Shown here: positions 1-5,790 of the stretch, one piece after another
How the letters are laid out: each line of letters starts with the position of its first letter
Position numbering within the stretch: position 1 is the first letter of the stretch
NCBI GenBank assembly: GCA_947311795.1
Contig: CAMZLX010000036.1
Coordinates: forward strand, 1 to 12,045
Origin: an uncultured Zetaproteobacteria bacterium
GTDB taxonomy: Bacteria; Pseudomonadota; Zetaproteobacteria; Mariprofundales; Mariprofundaceae
Length of the DNA: 12,045 nucleotides
Direction: 5' to 3'
Notes under the pieces: generated by a model
What the model was told of the DNA's origin: nothing
Seen by the model: only the letters and a program-made list of their open reading frames with translations
Databases searched by the model: none
Translations under genes and position numbers: made by a program

Positions 1-216
1 ATTGCAGGTGGTGTTGCAGCCAACCGAACTCTGCGAACTATGCTAGATGAAGTAACAGAACAAGAAGGTATTAAGCTTTATGTGCCCAGCTTTGAATACT
101 GCACCGATAATGCAGGTATGATTGCTTATGTGGGTGCTATGCGCTTTAAACAAGGGCAAACCATTCATAATGATTGGGATGCCAACCCACGCTGGAAATT
201 ATCCGAGTTGTCATAA
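1..216 (+). CDS. tsaD: tRNA N6-adenosine threonylcarbamoyltransferase TsaD, C-terminal fragment
   Basis: The reading frame is open from base 1 and ends at TAA 214-216, giving the last 71 residues of a protein whose start lies outside the window. The fragment holds the TsaD/Kae1 C-terminal signature: IAGGVAANRTLR at its first residues, then a CTDNAGMIA segment about 40 residues in. The Asp of that segment is a metal/nucleotide-site residue in this ASKHA-fold family. TsaD, with TsaB and TsaE, transfers the threonylcarbamoyl group from TC-AMP to A37 of ANN-decoding tRNAs in the cytoplasm. The fragment ends with a usual-length tail. The gene is convergent with the minus-strand cytochrome gene, and its stop codon lies in the A-run that forms the U-tract of that gene's terminator. 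Confidence 0.93.
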   Translation: MAGGVAANRTLRTMLDEVTEQEGIKLYVPSFEYCTDNAGMIAYVGAMRFKQGQTIHNDWDANPRWKLSELS

Positions 217-245
217 AAAAAGGCTCTTGTATTTCTACAAGAGCC
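215..245 (-). terminator. Rho-independent terminator of the first haem/beta-helix gene
   Basis: A perfect 10-bp stem (222-231 with 236-245) closes a 4-base loop. Read on the minus strand it is followed by seven U residues (215-221). It lies 22 bases past the stop of the minus-strand gene ending at 268, so it serves that gene. It may also slow transcripts leaving tsaD, but the plus-strand side has no U-run. The same hairpin and flank recur at 1487-1515. Confidence 0.88.
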
Positions 246-279
246 CAACTTCATTGAGGAGATGAAATTATTTTTTCTT
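217..279 (-). repeat. Direct repeat copy A: 3' end and terminator shared by the tandem paralogues
   Basis: Bases 217-262 are identical to 1487-1532 (46 of 46). After a 2-base insertion in the other copy, 263-279 equal 1535-1551. The repeat covers the terminator, the 3' untranslated stretch and the last codons (poly-Lys and stop). The rest of the two genes is much more diverged. Confidence 0.9.
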
Positions 280-1401
280 GCGGCGAAGTAAATACCCCGC
301 GCCAAATAAGCTTAAGAATATAAGACCTTGCAAACCAAGACCTGAAGACATGCAATGAAGTTGTCCAGTTTGTGTGTCTGTACCGCCACCTGCCGTACCA
401 CTCCCTGCACCAACAGGGGAGACTGTTGCGACGGCAATTTTCGTTTGAATGATTCCAGTAAATGTTGTTGGCATGGATACCGTCGTGTTGGCAGCAACAG
501 TTGCTCCTGCTAAGACTTCAGTATAATCATCAACCACAGCATAAGTGTCGACAATGGCATTTGCACCAATCAAAGCATATGCACCTACTGTTGCATAGTC
601 GTTAATTGTAGCACCAGGGCTAACCACAGCGTATGGGCTTATTGTTGCATATGGGCTAATGACAGCAGTGGCATCGATGATAGGGGTGCGCGATTTGGTT
701 AGTGCAATATAATTGGCTTGTGAATAAGTATCATATGCACCTTCATCGGTTAGTGGTATAGTAATACTACCGTTTTTATTTACAGTTGTTCCTGTGATTA
801 AAGAAGCATTGTTATTGGTATCAATAAAATATGCTTTGGCAGAAGTTGCTAGACCACCTGTATTAAATAAAAGTGTTGGCGTAACGCTGTTTAACGTTGG
901 GTTTGCAAGTGTTAGGTCAACTGTGCCGCCGATGTTTCTTTCACCACTCACCAAGAGAGCATGGACACTTGCAGGAGTCGTTAAAGTTTGAGTAATACTG
1001 GAAATGGTCTCGTTAACTAAAACCTTTGCAGATGCAGAACCCGAGGATAAGGAACCAAAACCTAAAATAGGTTTACTGATGGGTGTGTTAAAGTCAGAGA
1101 AACCATAGATTTCCTGCCCGTTGGTAAATCCATCACCGTCAGAATCATAACCTTCTAAAGAAATATAACCTGCGGTGGAGACATTGTTGTATCCAACTTT
1201 TGATTTGAATAACACGCCGTAAGGCTGAGTAACATTACCACCATTAGCGGCTGAGCTTGCATGGCATGATGTACAACTGATGACACCATTATAAGCTGCT
1301 GGTTGCAGGGCGATGAAACCAGACTTTGCTTGGGCTTGTATTGAAAATAAGCTTGATAGAATGGCTGTAGATGTTGTTAATAAAAATAGTTTTGTTTTCA
1401 T
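268..1401 (-). CDS. Exported monohaem c-type cytochrome with hexapeptide-repeat (beta-helix-like) domain and Cys-type C-terminal anchor
   Basis: I do not recognise this as a named protein; 377 residues. In order: Sec signal peptide (1-25, cleavage after AQA); one haem c site CTSCH (43-47); a Ca-binding-type Asp loop DSDGDGFTNGQE (86-97), as in EF-hand/thrombospondin-3 repeats; a beta-rich middle region; hexapeptide repeats of the form [IV]-[SDGN]-x-[YGN]-A-x (241-308) matching the left-handed beta-helix pattern; a Gly/Thr-rich linker; Cys350; a hydrophobic segment (351-372) and the tail RRKKK. The haem and Asp loop are known from multi-domain cytochromes. The overall architecture suggests an envelope protein exported by Sec, matured by the Ccm/Ccs haem machinery and anchored or sorted by its C terminus. 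The ATG at 1401 has GAGGAAG four bases upstream. A terminator separates it from the upstream paralogue, so it probably has its own promoter. Role in electron transfer or adhesion is inference. Confidence 0.85.
   Translation of the reverse strand: MKTKLFLLTTSTAILSSLFSIQAQAKSGFIALQPAAYNGVISCTSCHASSAANGGNVTQPYGVLFKSKVGYNNVSTAGYISLEGYDSDGDGFTNGQEIYGFSDFNTPISKPILGFGSLSSGSASAKVLVNETISSITQTLTTPASVHALLVSGERNIGGTVDLTLANPTLNSVTPTLLFNTGGLATSAKAYFIDTNNNASLITGTTVNKNGSITIPLTDEGAYDTYSQANYIALTKSRTPIIDATAVISPYATISPYAVVSPGATINDYATVGAYALIGANAIVDTYAVVDDYTEVLAGATVAANTTVSMPTTFTGIIQTKIAVATVSPVGAGSGTAGGGTDTQTGQLHCMSSGLGLQGLIFLSLFGAGYLLRRKKK
478..681 (-). repeat. Hexapeptide repeats with an 18-residue (three-hexad) period, first paralogue
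   Basis: Residues 241-308 of the encoded protein fall into about ten hexads beginning with Ile or Val. The fourth positions of successive hexads from residue 248 run Y, Y, G, Y, Y, N, Y, Y, G, N. Every third hexad has Gly or Asn where the other two have Tyr. A left-handed beta-helix coil has three six-residue faces, so this 18-residue rhythm is what a real helix with one Gly/Asn face and two Tyr-lined faces would show. Confidence 0.75.
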
Positions 1402-1486
1402 AATACTTCCTCAGGTGGAGAAAAGGTATAGATCATGATTTAAGTCGTCGTTAAAGTTTAGTGAACGAACCTTAATATGGGACAAT

Positions 1487-1515
1487 AAAAAGGCTCTTGT
1501 ATTTCTACAAGAGCC
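1487..1515 (-). terminator. Rho-independent terminator of the second haem/beta-helix gene
   Basis: The same 10-bp stem and 4-base loop as at 222-245 (here 1492-1501 with 1506-1515). On the minus strand it is followed by five U residues (1487-1491). It lies 24 bases after the stop codon at 1540-1542, between the two tandem paralogues, and should limit read-through into the downstream copy. Confidence 0.85.
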
Positions 1516-1551
1516 CAACTTCATTGAGGAGAAATGAAATTATTTTTTCTT
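1487..1551 (-). repeat. Direct repeat copy B: 3' end and terminator shared by the tandem paralogues
   Basis: Partner of the repeat at 217-279. It differs from it only by two extra A residues (1533-1534) within the repeated stretch. It marks the boundary of the gene duplication and may be kept identical by gene conversion. Confidence 0.9.
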
Positions 1552-2757
1552 ACGACGGAGTAAGTAACCTGTACCAAATAAGCTTAAGAACATAAGACCT
1601 TGCAAGCCAAGTCCTGTGGTCATGCAGTGCAGCCCACCTGCACTATCCCCACCTTCATTACCATCACTGCCGCCAACAATACTTGGAATGAGTGGCGCAG
1701 TTGTTGTGATAGAGAATGTTGCTTTAACATAACCTACACCATTAGGCAGTGATGTTGTGCCAGGGGTTGTAATGCTTGATTTGACTTCAACGTATGGGTC
1801 AACTACTGCATAAGGATCGGTAGCCAGTGCGCTGGCGAATATAGAAATATTTGCTGGAATAAAGGCATAGGATCCTACATGTGAATAAGCACCAACTGTC
1901 GCATTGTTATCAACAATGGCATATGCATCAATGACCGCATAATTATCAATTGTAGCTGAGGAACTAATAACTGCATAAGGATCAATTTGAGCATTAGGGT
2001 TTATTAGCTCGGGGTTAGGCACAGGTGTAAAAGCAGGTGTACGCGCTTTAGCAATACGGATGAATGCGGCTTGTGAATACAAATCAAATACACCATCATC
2101 TTTAACTGTTACACGCATACTTCCGTCAAGTGTTGTGTCAGCAGGGATAAGGTTGGCAGCAAAAATACCATCAGCAGAATTTGCAGCTATTGGAGTATTG
2201 TTTTCATCGTAGAAGGTGCCTGTAGCTCCAGCCTGCATACCACCAAACTTATACATAAAATCAGTTGTAGTAAGAGGTACACCTAATGTGGTTCTTTCAA
2301 AAGTCGCCATATCATTTAAAAATGAAGTACCTGGATCTGTAAGTACAGCTACAGCGCCAGCACTCACAGCTTTAGCCATGACATTTCCCGCATTAATGTC
2401 AGGTGCTGTTAAAGCAGGCGTTAAAGTTGAAGAATTGAAGTATCCAGAGGTTTGGCGAAGCTCTTGACCATTACTAAATCCATCCCTATCTATGTCGTAG
2501 CGCTCAAGTGAGAGATAAGCAGAAGCAAGTGTACCTCTGTCATCATCATAAGCATTACCAAAAAGAATACCGTATGTTGTGTTGGCGTTATTCTCTGTTT
2601 GTGGTGTTCCACTATGGCAAGAAGTGCAGCCAATGGCGTTGTTGTAAATGATTGGCTGCCCTGAAGGGTAATTTGCTTTAGCATTAACTAATTGGGCAAA
2701 AGATATACTTGAAAGTATTAGGCTTATGGTAATTAGTGTTCCTTTGCTTAACTTCAT
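1540..2757 (-). CDS. Exported monohaem c-type cytochrome with hexapeptide-repeat domain and Cys-type C-terminal anchor, second paralogue
   Basis: Tandem paralogue of the gene at 268-1401; 405 residues from the ATG at 2757. AAGGAG sits seven bases before that ATG. A TTG two codons upstream (2763) is only one base from the Shine-Dalgarno, so I reject it. Order of parts: signal peptide (1-26, cleavage after VNA); haem site CTSCH (44-48); Asp loop DIDRDGFSNGQE (88-99); a beta-rich middle with a segment DLYSQAAFIRIAKARTP (225-241) shared with the paralogue (DTYSQANYIALTKSRTP) just before the repeats; hexapeptide repeats (252-328); an acidic Ser/Gly-rich linker; Cys378; hydrophobic segment; RRKKK end. 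The haem, Asp loop and C-terminal tail are highly conserved between the copies, while the middle regions differ strongly. Likely an envelope or surface-exposed haem protein; its redox partner is unknown. It is divergent from pal. Confidence 0.85.
   Translation of the reverse strand: MKLSKGTLITISLILSSISFAQLVNAKANYPSGQPIIYNNAIGCTSCHSGTPQTENNANTTYGILFGNAYDDDRGTLASAYLSLERYDIDRDGFSNGQELRQTSGYFNSSTLTPALTAPDINAGNVMAKAVSAGAVAVLTDPGTSFLNDMATFERTTLGVPLTTTDFMYKFGGMQAGATGTFYDENNTPIAANSADGIFAANLIPADTTLDGSMRVTVKDDGVFDLYSQAAFIRIAKARTPAFTPVPNPELINPNAQIDPYAVISSSATIDNYAVIDAYAIVDNNATVGAYSHVGSYAFIPANISIFASALATDPYAVVDPYVEVKSSITTPGTTSLPNGVGYVKATFSITTTAPLIPSIVGGSDGNEGGDSAGGLHCMTTGLGLQGLMFLSLFGTGYLLRRKKK
1774..2004 (-). 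repeat. Hexapeptide repeats with three-hexad period, second paralogue
   Basis: Residues 252-328 form about twelve hexads. The fourth positions of the first nine run N, Y, S, Y, Y, N, Y, Y, N: again small or turn-forming residues at every third hexad, and Tyr at nearly all others. One extra residue near 312 breaks the register before two further Tyr hexads. The shared rhythm with the other paralogue argues for a common coiled fold rather than low-complexity sequence. Confidence 0.72.
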
Positions 2758-2817
2758 ATTCAAACTCCTTAGGTGTCAAACTATCGACATTGACAGTGCA
2801 AACTCTAGCGGAGAAAG

Positions 2818-2847
2818 ATTAAAGAAACATGAGGGAAATCACAACAA
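2818..2847 (-). promoter_or_regulatory. Possible sigma-70-type promoter of the second haem/beta-helix gene
   Basis: On the minus strand, TTGTTG (2847-2842) and TTTAAT (2823-2818) are separated by 18 bases. The -10 matches TATAAT at five of six positions and the -35 matches only three of six. A start near 2811 would leave a leader of about 53 bases containing the AAGGAG at 2770-2765. Weak evidence by eye. Confidence 0.33.
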
Positions 2848-2900
2848 TTATTAATATGAACTGTTATTATGCAGGTATTAAAAACTTTGCTGAAACAAAA

Positions 2901-2919
2901 GGTAGACAGTCTACGTTTT
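2901..2919 (+). other. Perfect 6-1-6 palindrome followed by a T-run, upstream of pal
   Basis: GTAGAC-A-GTCTAC (2901-2913) is a perfect inverted repeat followed by G and six T residues. It lies about 70 bases before the pal start in the 228-base divergent region. It could be an operator or a short attenuator-like hairpin (5-bp stem, 3-base loop). The rest of 2758-2985 shows no convincing gene or strong pal promoter. Confidence 0.3.
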
Positions 2920-2985
2920 TTATTGTTGAATTTGCTTTGGTATTGTTTCGAAAGTTATATCATTAATGAAAAAAAGGGGAAAACC

Positions 2986-3552
2986 ATGGATTTAAAAAAA
3001 TATTCAAAATTGGCTTTGATTGCACTGGCTGCAGCAAGCTTAACACTCGCAAGTTGTAGTGGTAAAAAAGATGATGGTACTATGAATAGTAGCATCAATA
3101 AAGCAGACCAACAGGCAGCAGCAGACAAAGCAGCAGCAGATGCAGCGGCTCGTGCAGCTGCAGATAAAGCAGCAGCAGACAAAGCAGCGGCAGATGCAGC
3201 GGCTCGTGCAGCAGCGATGAAACCTTCAACCAACTCTGTGTTCTTTGCATTTGATAGTGCAAAGATTGACATGGCTGGCGAAACCATTCTTAAAGGTTAT
3301 GCAGCATGGTTGAACAAAAATACTGATGTAAATATTACTGTTGAAGGTAACTGCGATGACCGTGGTAGCCGTGAATACAACTTAGCTTTGGGCGAAGAAC
3401 GCGCAAAATCAGTTCGTGATATGTTAATTGCTAATGGCGTTGATGGTACACGTATTGATACAGTTTCTTACGGCGAAGAACGTCCTGTATGTTCTCGTTC
3501 TGGCGAAGCTTGCTGGGCGCAAAATCGTCATGGTGATATTGTTAACCGTTAA
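2986..3552 (+). CDS. pal: Peptidoglycan-associated lipoprotein Pal
   Basis: An outer-membrane lipoprotein of the Tol-Pal system, which binds peptidoglycan and helps the outer membrane invaginate at division; 188 residues. The ATG at 2986 follows AAGGGGA and begins a lipoprotein signal peptide with lipobox LASC (Cys24, Ser at +2, so outer-membrane sorting). Next come an Ala/Asp/Lys/Arg-rich linker (about 42-77) containing a 13-residue duplication, then an OmpA-like domain. That domain has FAFDSAKI, the EGNCDDRGSREYNLALGEERA segment split around the peptidoglycan-binding Asp and Arg, and SYGEERPV. The usual EGH is EGN here, and three cysteines occur in the mature domain region (EGNC, PVC, EAC). 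The frame stays open upstream to 2869, but that extension is not signal-peptide-like. cpoB follows within 25-41 bases. tolQRA-tolB, often upstream of pal, is absent; the upstream neighbour is a divergent cytochrome gene. Confidence 0.95.
   Translation: MDLKKYSKLALIALAAASLTLASCSGKKDDGTMNSSINKADQQAAADKAAADAAARAAADKAAADKAAADAAARAAAMKPSTNSVFFAFDSAKIDMAGETILKGYAAWLNKNTDVNITVEGNCDDRGSREYNLALGEERAKSVRDMLIANGVDGTRIDTVSYGEERPVCSRSGEACWAQNRHGDIVNR
3124..3216 (+). repeat. Two 39-base in-frame direct repeats in pal
   Basis: Bases 3124-3162 and 3178-3216 both encode the 13 residues DKAAADAAARAAA and differ at only a few third positions. They are separated by a 15-base partial unit (DKAAA). They form a helical Ala-rich spacer between the lipid anchor and the OmpA-like domain of Pal. 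Repeat-number changes here would lengthen or shorten the tether without a frameshift. Confidence 0.85.
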
Positions 3553-3575
3553 TTCGTAGCGATATTATTATCAAC

Positions 3576-4412
3576 GTGAAGTTGTGTAAAAATATGTTAA
3601 AGCCATCGACGTTGTCGGTGGCTTTATCTTTGGTTCTTTTGACAGGGTGTGTAACCACAAAACCTGACCCTGAACCTTGGTCTGCAGATAAACCGCTGAT
3701 TGTACAGTCTTTACAAGATGTCCATGTGGGTAATGCTAAACTACAAGACAAGTTAGACTTGCTTGACCAGCGTATTTTAGATTTGGAACGCGCAAATGCT
3801 GAGCAACAAACAAAAATAGCCATGCTTGAAGCATCGGTTGAGAAAAATAAGAAGTCATCGGTTAAACAAGCAAACAAAAGAAAACCTAAGCGCAAGAAAT
3901 CATTGAATAAACGCCTTGATGCACTTTCGGCAACATTGGCACCGGTGCCAACACTAGCTATAAAGGCAAAACCAGTATCCGTAGCAAAAACAAACACATC
4001 ATTAACCGTTAATAGTAATGATGAAAAAAATGCCTATACGGCAGCATATTTGGCACTGAAAAGTGGACGGTATGATGAGTCTTCAGCTGGGTTTGTGAAA
4101 GTGATTAAAGCCCACCCTAAGGGTGAATACACTGACCAAGCCTATTATTGGTTGGGGGAAAGTCTTGTTGCCTTGTTGCGCAACGAAGAAGCACTTGAAT
4201 CGTTTACCGTGGTTGCCAATCAATACCCTAAAAGCAGCAAACATGCGGCGGCATTACTAAGAATGGCATCAGTATATAAAAATATGAAGTATTTTGAGCA
4301 AGCGAAAAAAACCCTGCAACGTGTAATTAATGTGTACCCAGACGGACGCACAGCTGAGCGCGCACGCGCAGAACTCAAATTATTGCCCCAACCTTCTGAG
4401 GTGAAGAAATAA
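3576..4412 (+). CDS. cpoB: Cell division coordinator CpoB (YbgF-like) lipoprotein-type variant
   Basis: CpoB links Tol-Pal constriction to peptidoglycan synthesis in the periplasm. From the GTG at 3576 it has 278 residues. An alternative ATG at 3594 gives 272; neither has a clear Shine-Dalgarno, so the start is open. The N terminus ends in LLTGC, a lipobox, so this copy may be lipid-anchored, whereas E. coli CpoB is a soluble periplasmic protein. Next comes a trimerising-type coiled coil (about 40-92, heptads of Leu/Ile), then a Lys-rich and Ala/Val/Thr linker (93-145). Last is a C-terminal three-TPR domain (about 150-270) with AYLALKSGRYDES, AYYWLGESLVAL and LLRMASVYKNM helices. The position directly after pal and before queE-queC is the usual one. 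The stop TAA at 4410-4412 overlaps the inferred queE start. A strong hairpin covers its first codons (3598-3626). Confidence 0.93.
   Translation: MKLCKNMLKPSTLSVALSLVLLTGCVTTKPDPEPWSADKPLIVQSLQDVHVGNAKLQDKLDLLDQRILDLERANAEQQTKIAMLEASVEKNKKSSVKQANKRKPKRKKSLNKRLDALSATLAPVPTLAIKAKPVSVAKTNTSLTVNSNDEKNAYTAAYLALKSGRYDESSAGFVKVIKAHPKGEYTDQAYYWLGESLVALLRNEEALESFTVVANQYPKSSKHAAALLRMASVYKNMKYFEQAKKTLQRVINVYPDGRTAERARAELKLLPQPSEVKK
3598..3626 (+). promoter_or_regulatory. Strong stem-loop across the cpoB start region
   Basis: Bases 3598-3610 pair with 3614-3626: thirteen consecutive pairs with one G-U and a 3-base loop. The stem begins one base after the ATG at 3594-3596, and 20 bases after the alternative GTG at 3576-3578. 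No U-run follows directly, so it is not a typical terminator. It could limit cpoB translation relative to pal or protect the upstream mRNA 3' end. Confidence 0.5.
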
Positions 4413-5074
4413 ATACTACACCTGCGAAATCGCTTCGCATTCATGAAATATATCAAAGCATTCAAGGCGAAAGTACTTTGGCAGGTATGCCATGCACATT
4501 TGTTCGCCTTGCGGGTTGCCCGTTGCGTTGTGTGTATTGTGATACACCGCAGGCTATTCCTTTGGATTCAGGGGAAAGTCAAAGCTTTGAAACGATTTTG
4601 GAAGGGTTGTTTTCTTCCAAGACACCACTTGTTTTAGTTACAGGGGGTGAGCCTCTAGCACAGAAAAATTGTATCTCATTGCTAGATGAGCTGGTGAAAC
4701 AATATCAACATGTACAACTGGAGACAGCAGGCGCACATGATATTTCAAAAGTGCCGAACAAAGTTTCGATTATTCTTGATATTAAAACACCAGGAAGTGG
4801 AGAGGTTGAACGCAACCGCTGGCAAAACATGGCAATCTTGCCCAAAAATACTGAAATTAAATTTGTGCTGACCAACCGTGACGATTATGACTGGGCAAAA
4901 GGCATCATGGTTCAATATGATTTGGCTGATAAGTGTACGGTGCTGATGTCATGCACATGGGGTTCACTCAATCCGAAAGACTTGGCAGCATGGGTTGTGC
5001 AAGATAATTTGCCAGTGCGTATGCAGCTACAATTGCATAAATATATTTGGGGTGCGGAGACAACAGGCGTATGA
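4409..5074 (+). CDS. queE: 7-carboxy-7-deazaguanine synthase QueE, apparently with a non-standard AUA start
   Basis: A radical-SAM enzyme converting 6-carboxy-tetrahydropterin to 7-carboxy-7-deazaguanine on the way to preQ0 and queuosine. Seen: the N-terminal substrate motif SIQGEST (17-23), the cluster-binding RLAGCPLRCVYCDT (Cys37, Cys41, Cys44; C-x3-C-x2-C), SAM-binding TGGEP (78-82), and the typical LHKYIWG end. From 4409 it has 221 residues, normal for the family. The frame is open from 4400 but contains no ATG, GTG or TTG until TTG 4478, which would remove QGES. The best start is ATA 4409-4411, five bases after GAGGTG (4398-4403), overlapping the cpoB stop. ATT at 4439 is the other non-standard option. 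Replacing A4411 by G would give the standard ATGA overlap. It ends in an ATGA overlap with queC. If the enzyme is not translated, this would be a start-lost pseudogene. Confidence 0.88.
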   Translation: MNTTPAKSLRIHEIYQSIQGESTLAGMPCTFVRLAGCPLRCVYCDTPQAIPLDSGESQSFETILEGLFSSKTPLVLVTGGEPLAQKNCISLLDELVKQYQHVQLETAGAHDISKVPNKVSIILDIKTPGSGEVERNRWQNMAILPKNTEIKFVLTNRDDYDWAKGIMVQYDLADKCTVLMSCTWGSLNPKDLAAWVVQDNLPVRMQLQLHKYIWGAETTGV

Positions 5075-5766
5075 GTTCAGGTTTAAATAACAAAGCCGTA
5101 GTCTTGTTATCAGGTGGTTTAGACTCTGCTACAGCACTGGCATGGGCAAGCAAGCATCAAGGTTGGGAATGTTATACCATTGCCTTTGATTATGGGCAGC
5201 GGCATGTGGTGGAGCTTCAAGCATCGGAAGAGATTTCAAGTTTCTTTGAAGCTACGCAACACAAGGTGATTGCTGTGGATTTGCAAGCCATTGGTGGTTC
5301 ATCACTGACCAGTGACTTGGATGTGCCCAAAGACCAAGCGGAATCGAAAAGTATCCCTTCAACATACGTGCCAGCGCGCAACCTTATCTTTTTATCTTTG
5401 GCAGCAGCCTTTGCGGAAACAGTGGGTGCAAACAAGTTGGTGATTGGTGCCAATGTGGTGGACTATTCAGGGTATCCAGATTGCCGACCCGAGTTTCTCA
5501 ACTCCTTTGCCAAAACCGTTGCTTTGGGAACCAAGGCTGGAGTTCAAGGTGCTGATTTTGAAGTGGTTGCGCCTTTATTGCAGTTGGATAAATCAGAAAT
5601 CATCAAGTTGGGTTTATCGTTGGGTGTGGATTATGCCATGACTCGCTCATGTTATGACCCCAAAGACGATGGCACACCTTGCGGACATTGCGATTCATGT
5701 CATTTCAGGAACCAAGGGTTTGCAGAACTAGGACAAACTGACCCTTTGCTGAATCGTCCGCAATAA
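5071..5766 (+). CDS. queC: 7-cyano-7-deazaguanine (preQ0) synthase QueC
   Basis: An ATP-dependent cytoplasmic enzyme that converts the carboxylate made by QueE, with ammonia, to the nitrile preQ0; 231 residues from the ATG at 5071. The PP-loop SGGLDS (14-19) binds ATP, followed by FDYGQRH, STYVPARNLIFLSLAAA and GANVVDYSGYPDCRPEF, all family signatures. The zinc site is at the C terminus (Cys194, Cys204, Cys207, Cys210). Its ATG overlaps the queE stop as ATGA, indicating translational coupling. A TTG eight codons upstream is in frame but inside queE and unlikely. It is the last gene of the pal operon. Confidence 0.96.
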   Translation: MSSGLNNKAVVLLSGGLDSATALAWASKHQGWECYTIAFDYGQRHVVELQASEEISSFFEATQHKVIAVDLQAIGGSSLTSDLDVPKDQAESKSIPSTYVPARNLIFLSLAAAFAETVGANKLVIGANVVDYSGYPDCRPEFLNSFAKTVALGTKAGVQGADFEVVAPLLQLDKSEIIKLGLSLGVDYAMTRSCYDPKDDGTPCGHCDSCHFRNQGFAELGQTDPLLNRPQ

Positions 5767-5790
5767 ACGTTTGGTGGTGTTGTGCTGCTT

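Noticed and set aside
268..2757. Beta-helix repeats as an acyltransferase of the hexapeptide family
   Set aside because: There is a signal peptide, a haem site and a C-terminal anchor, and the repeats lack the catalytic His loop and the usual flanking domain of such enzymes. The repeat fold is structural.
2790..2795. Perfect TTGACA on the plus strand as a pal -35 box
   Set aside because: No acceptable -10 lies 16-18 bases downstream, and it is almost 200 bases from the pal start.
2869..2985. In-frame upstream extension of pal from an ATG at 2869
   Set aside because: It would put about 39 residues, including a hydrophobic but not signal-like stretch, before a good lipoprotein signal peptide that has its own Shine-Dalgarno and ATG at 2986.
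2955..3287. Minus-strand Ala-rich frame opposite pal
   Set aside because: It is the shadow of the GC-rich Ala repeats of pal; pal has clear motifs and a ribosome binding site on the other strand.
3542..3997. Minus-strand frame of 151 codons opposite cpoB
   Set aside because: It overlaps the coiled-coil part of cpoB entirely and shows no family motif; a shadow of a real gene.
4443..4637. Short plus-strand frame starting at ATG 4443
   Set aside because: It is one base out of frame with the conserved QueE sequence and encodes nothing recognisable. It is useful only as a false start for queE.
4478..5074. queE starting at TTG 4478
   Set aside because: This start removes the conserved SIQGEST segment encoded in the same frame directly upstream and has no Shine-Dalgarno.
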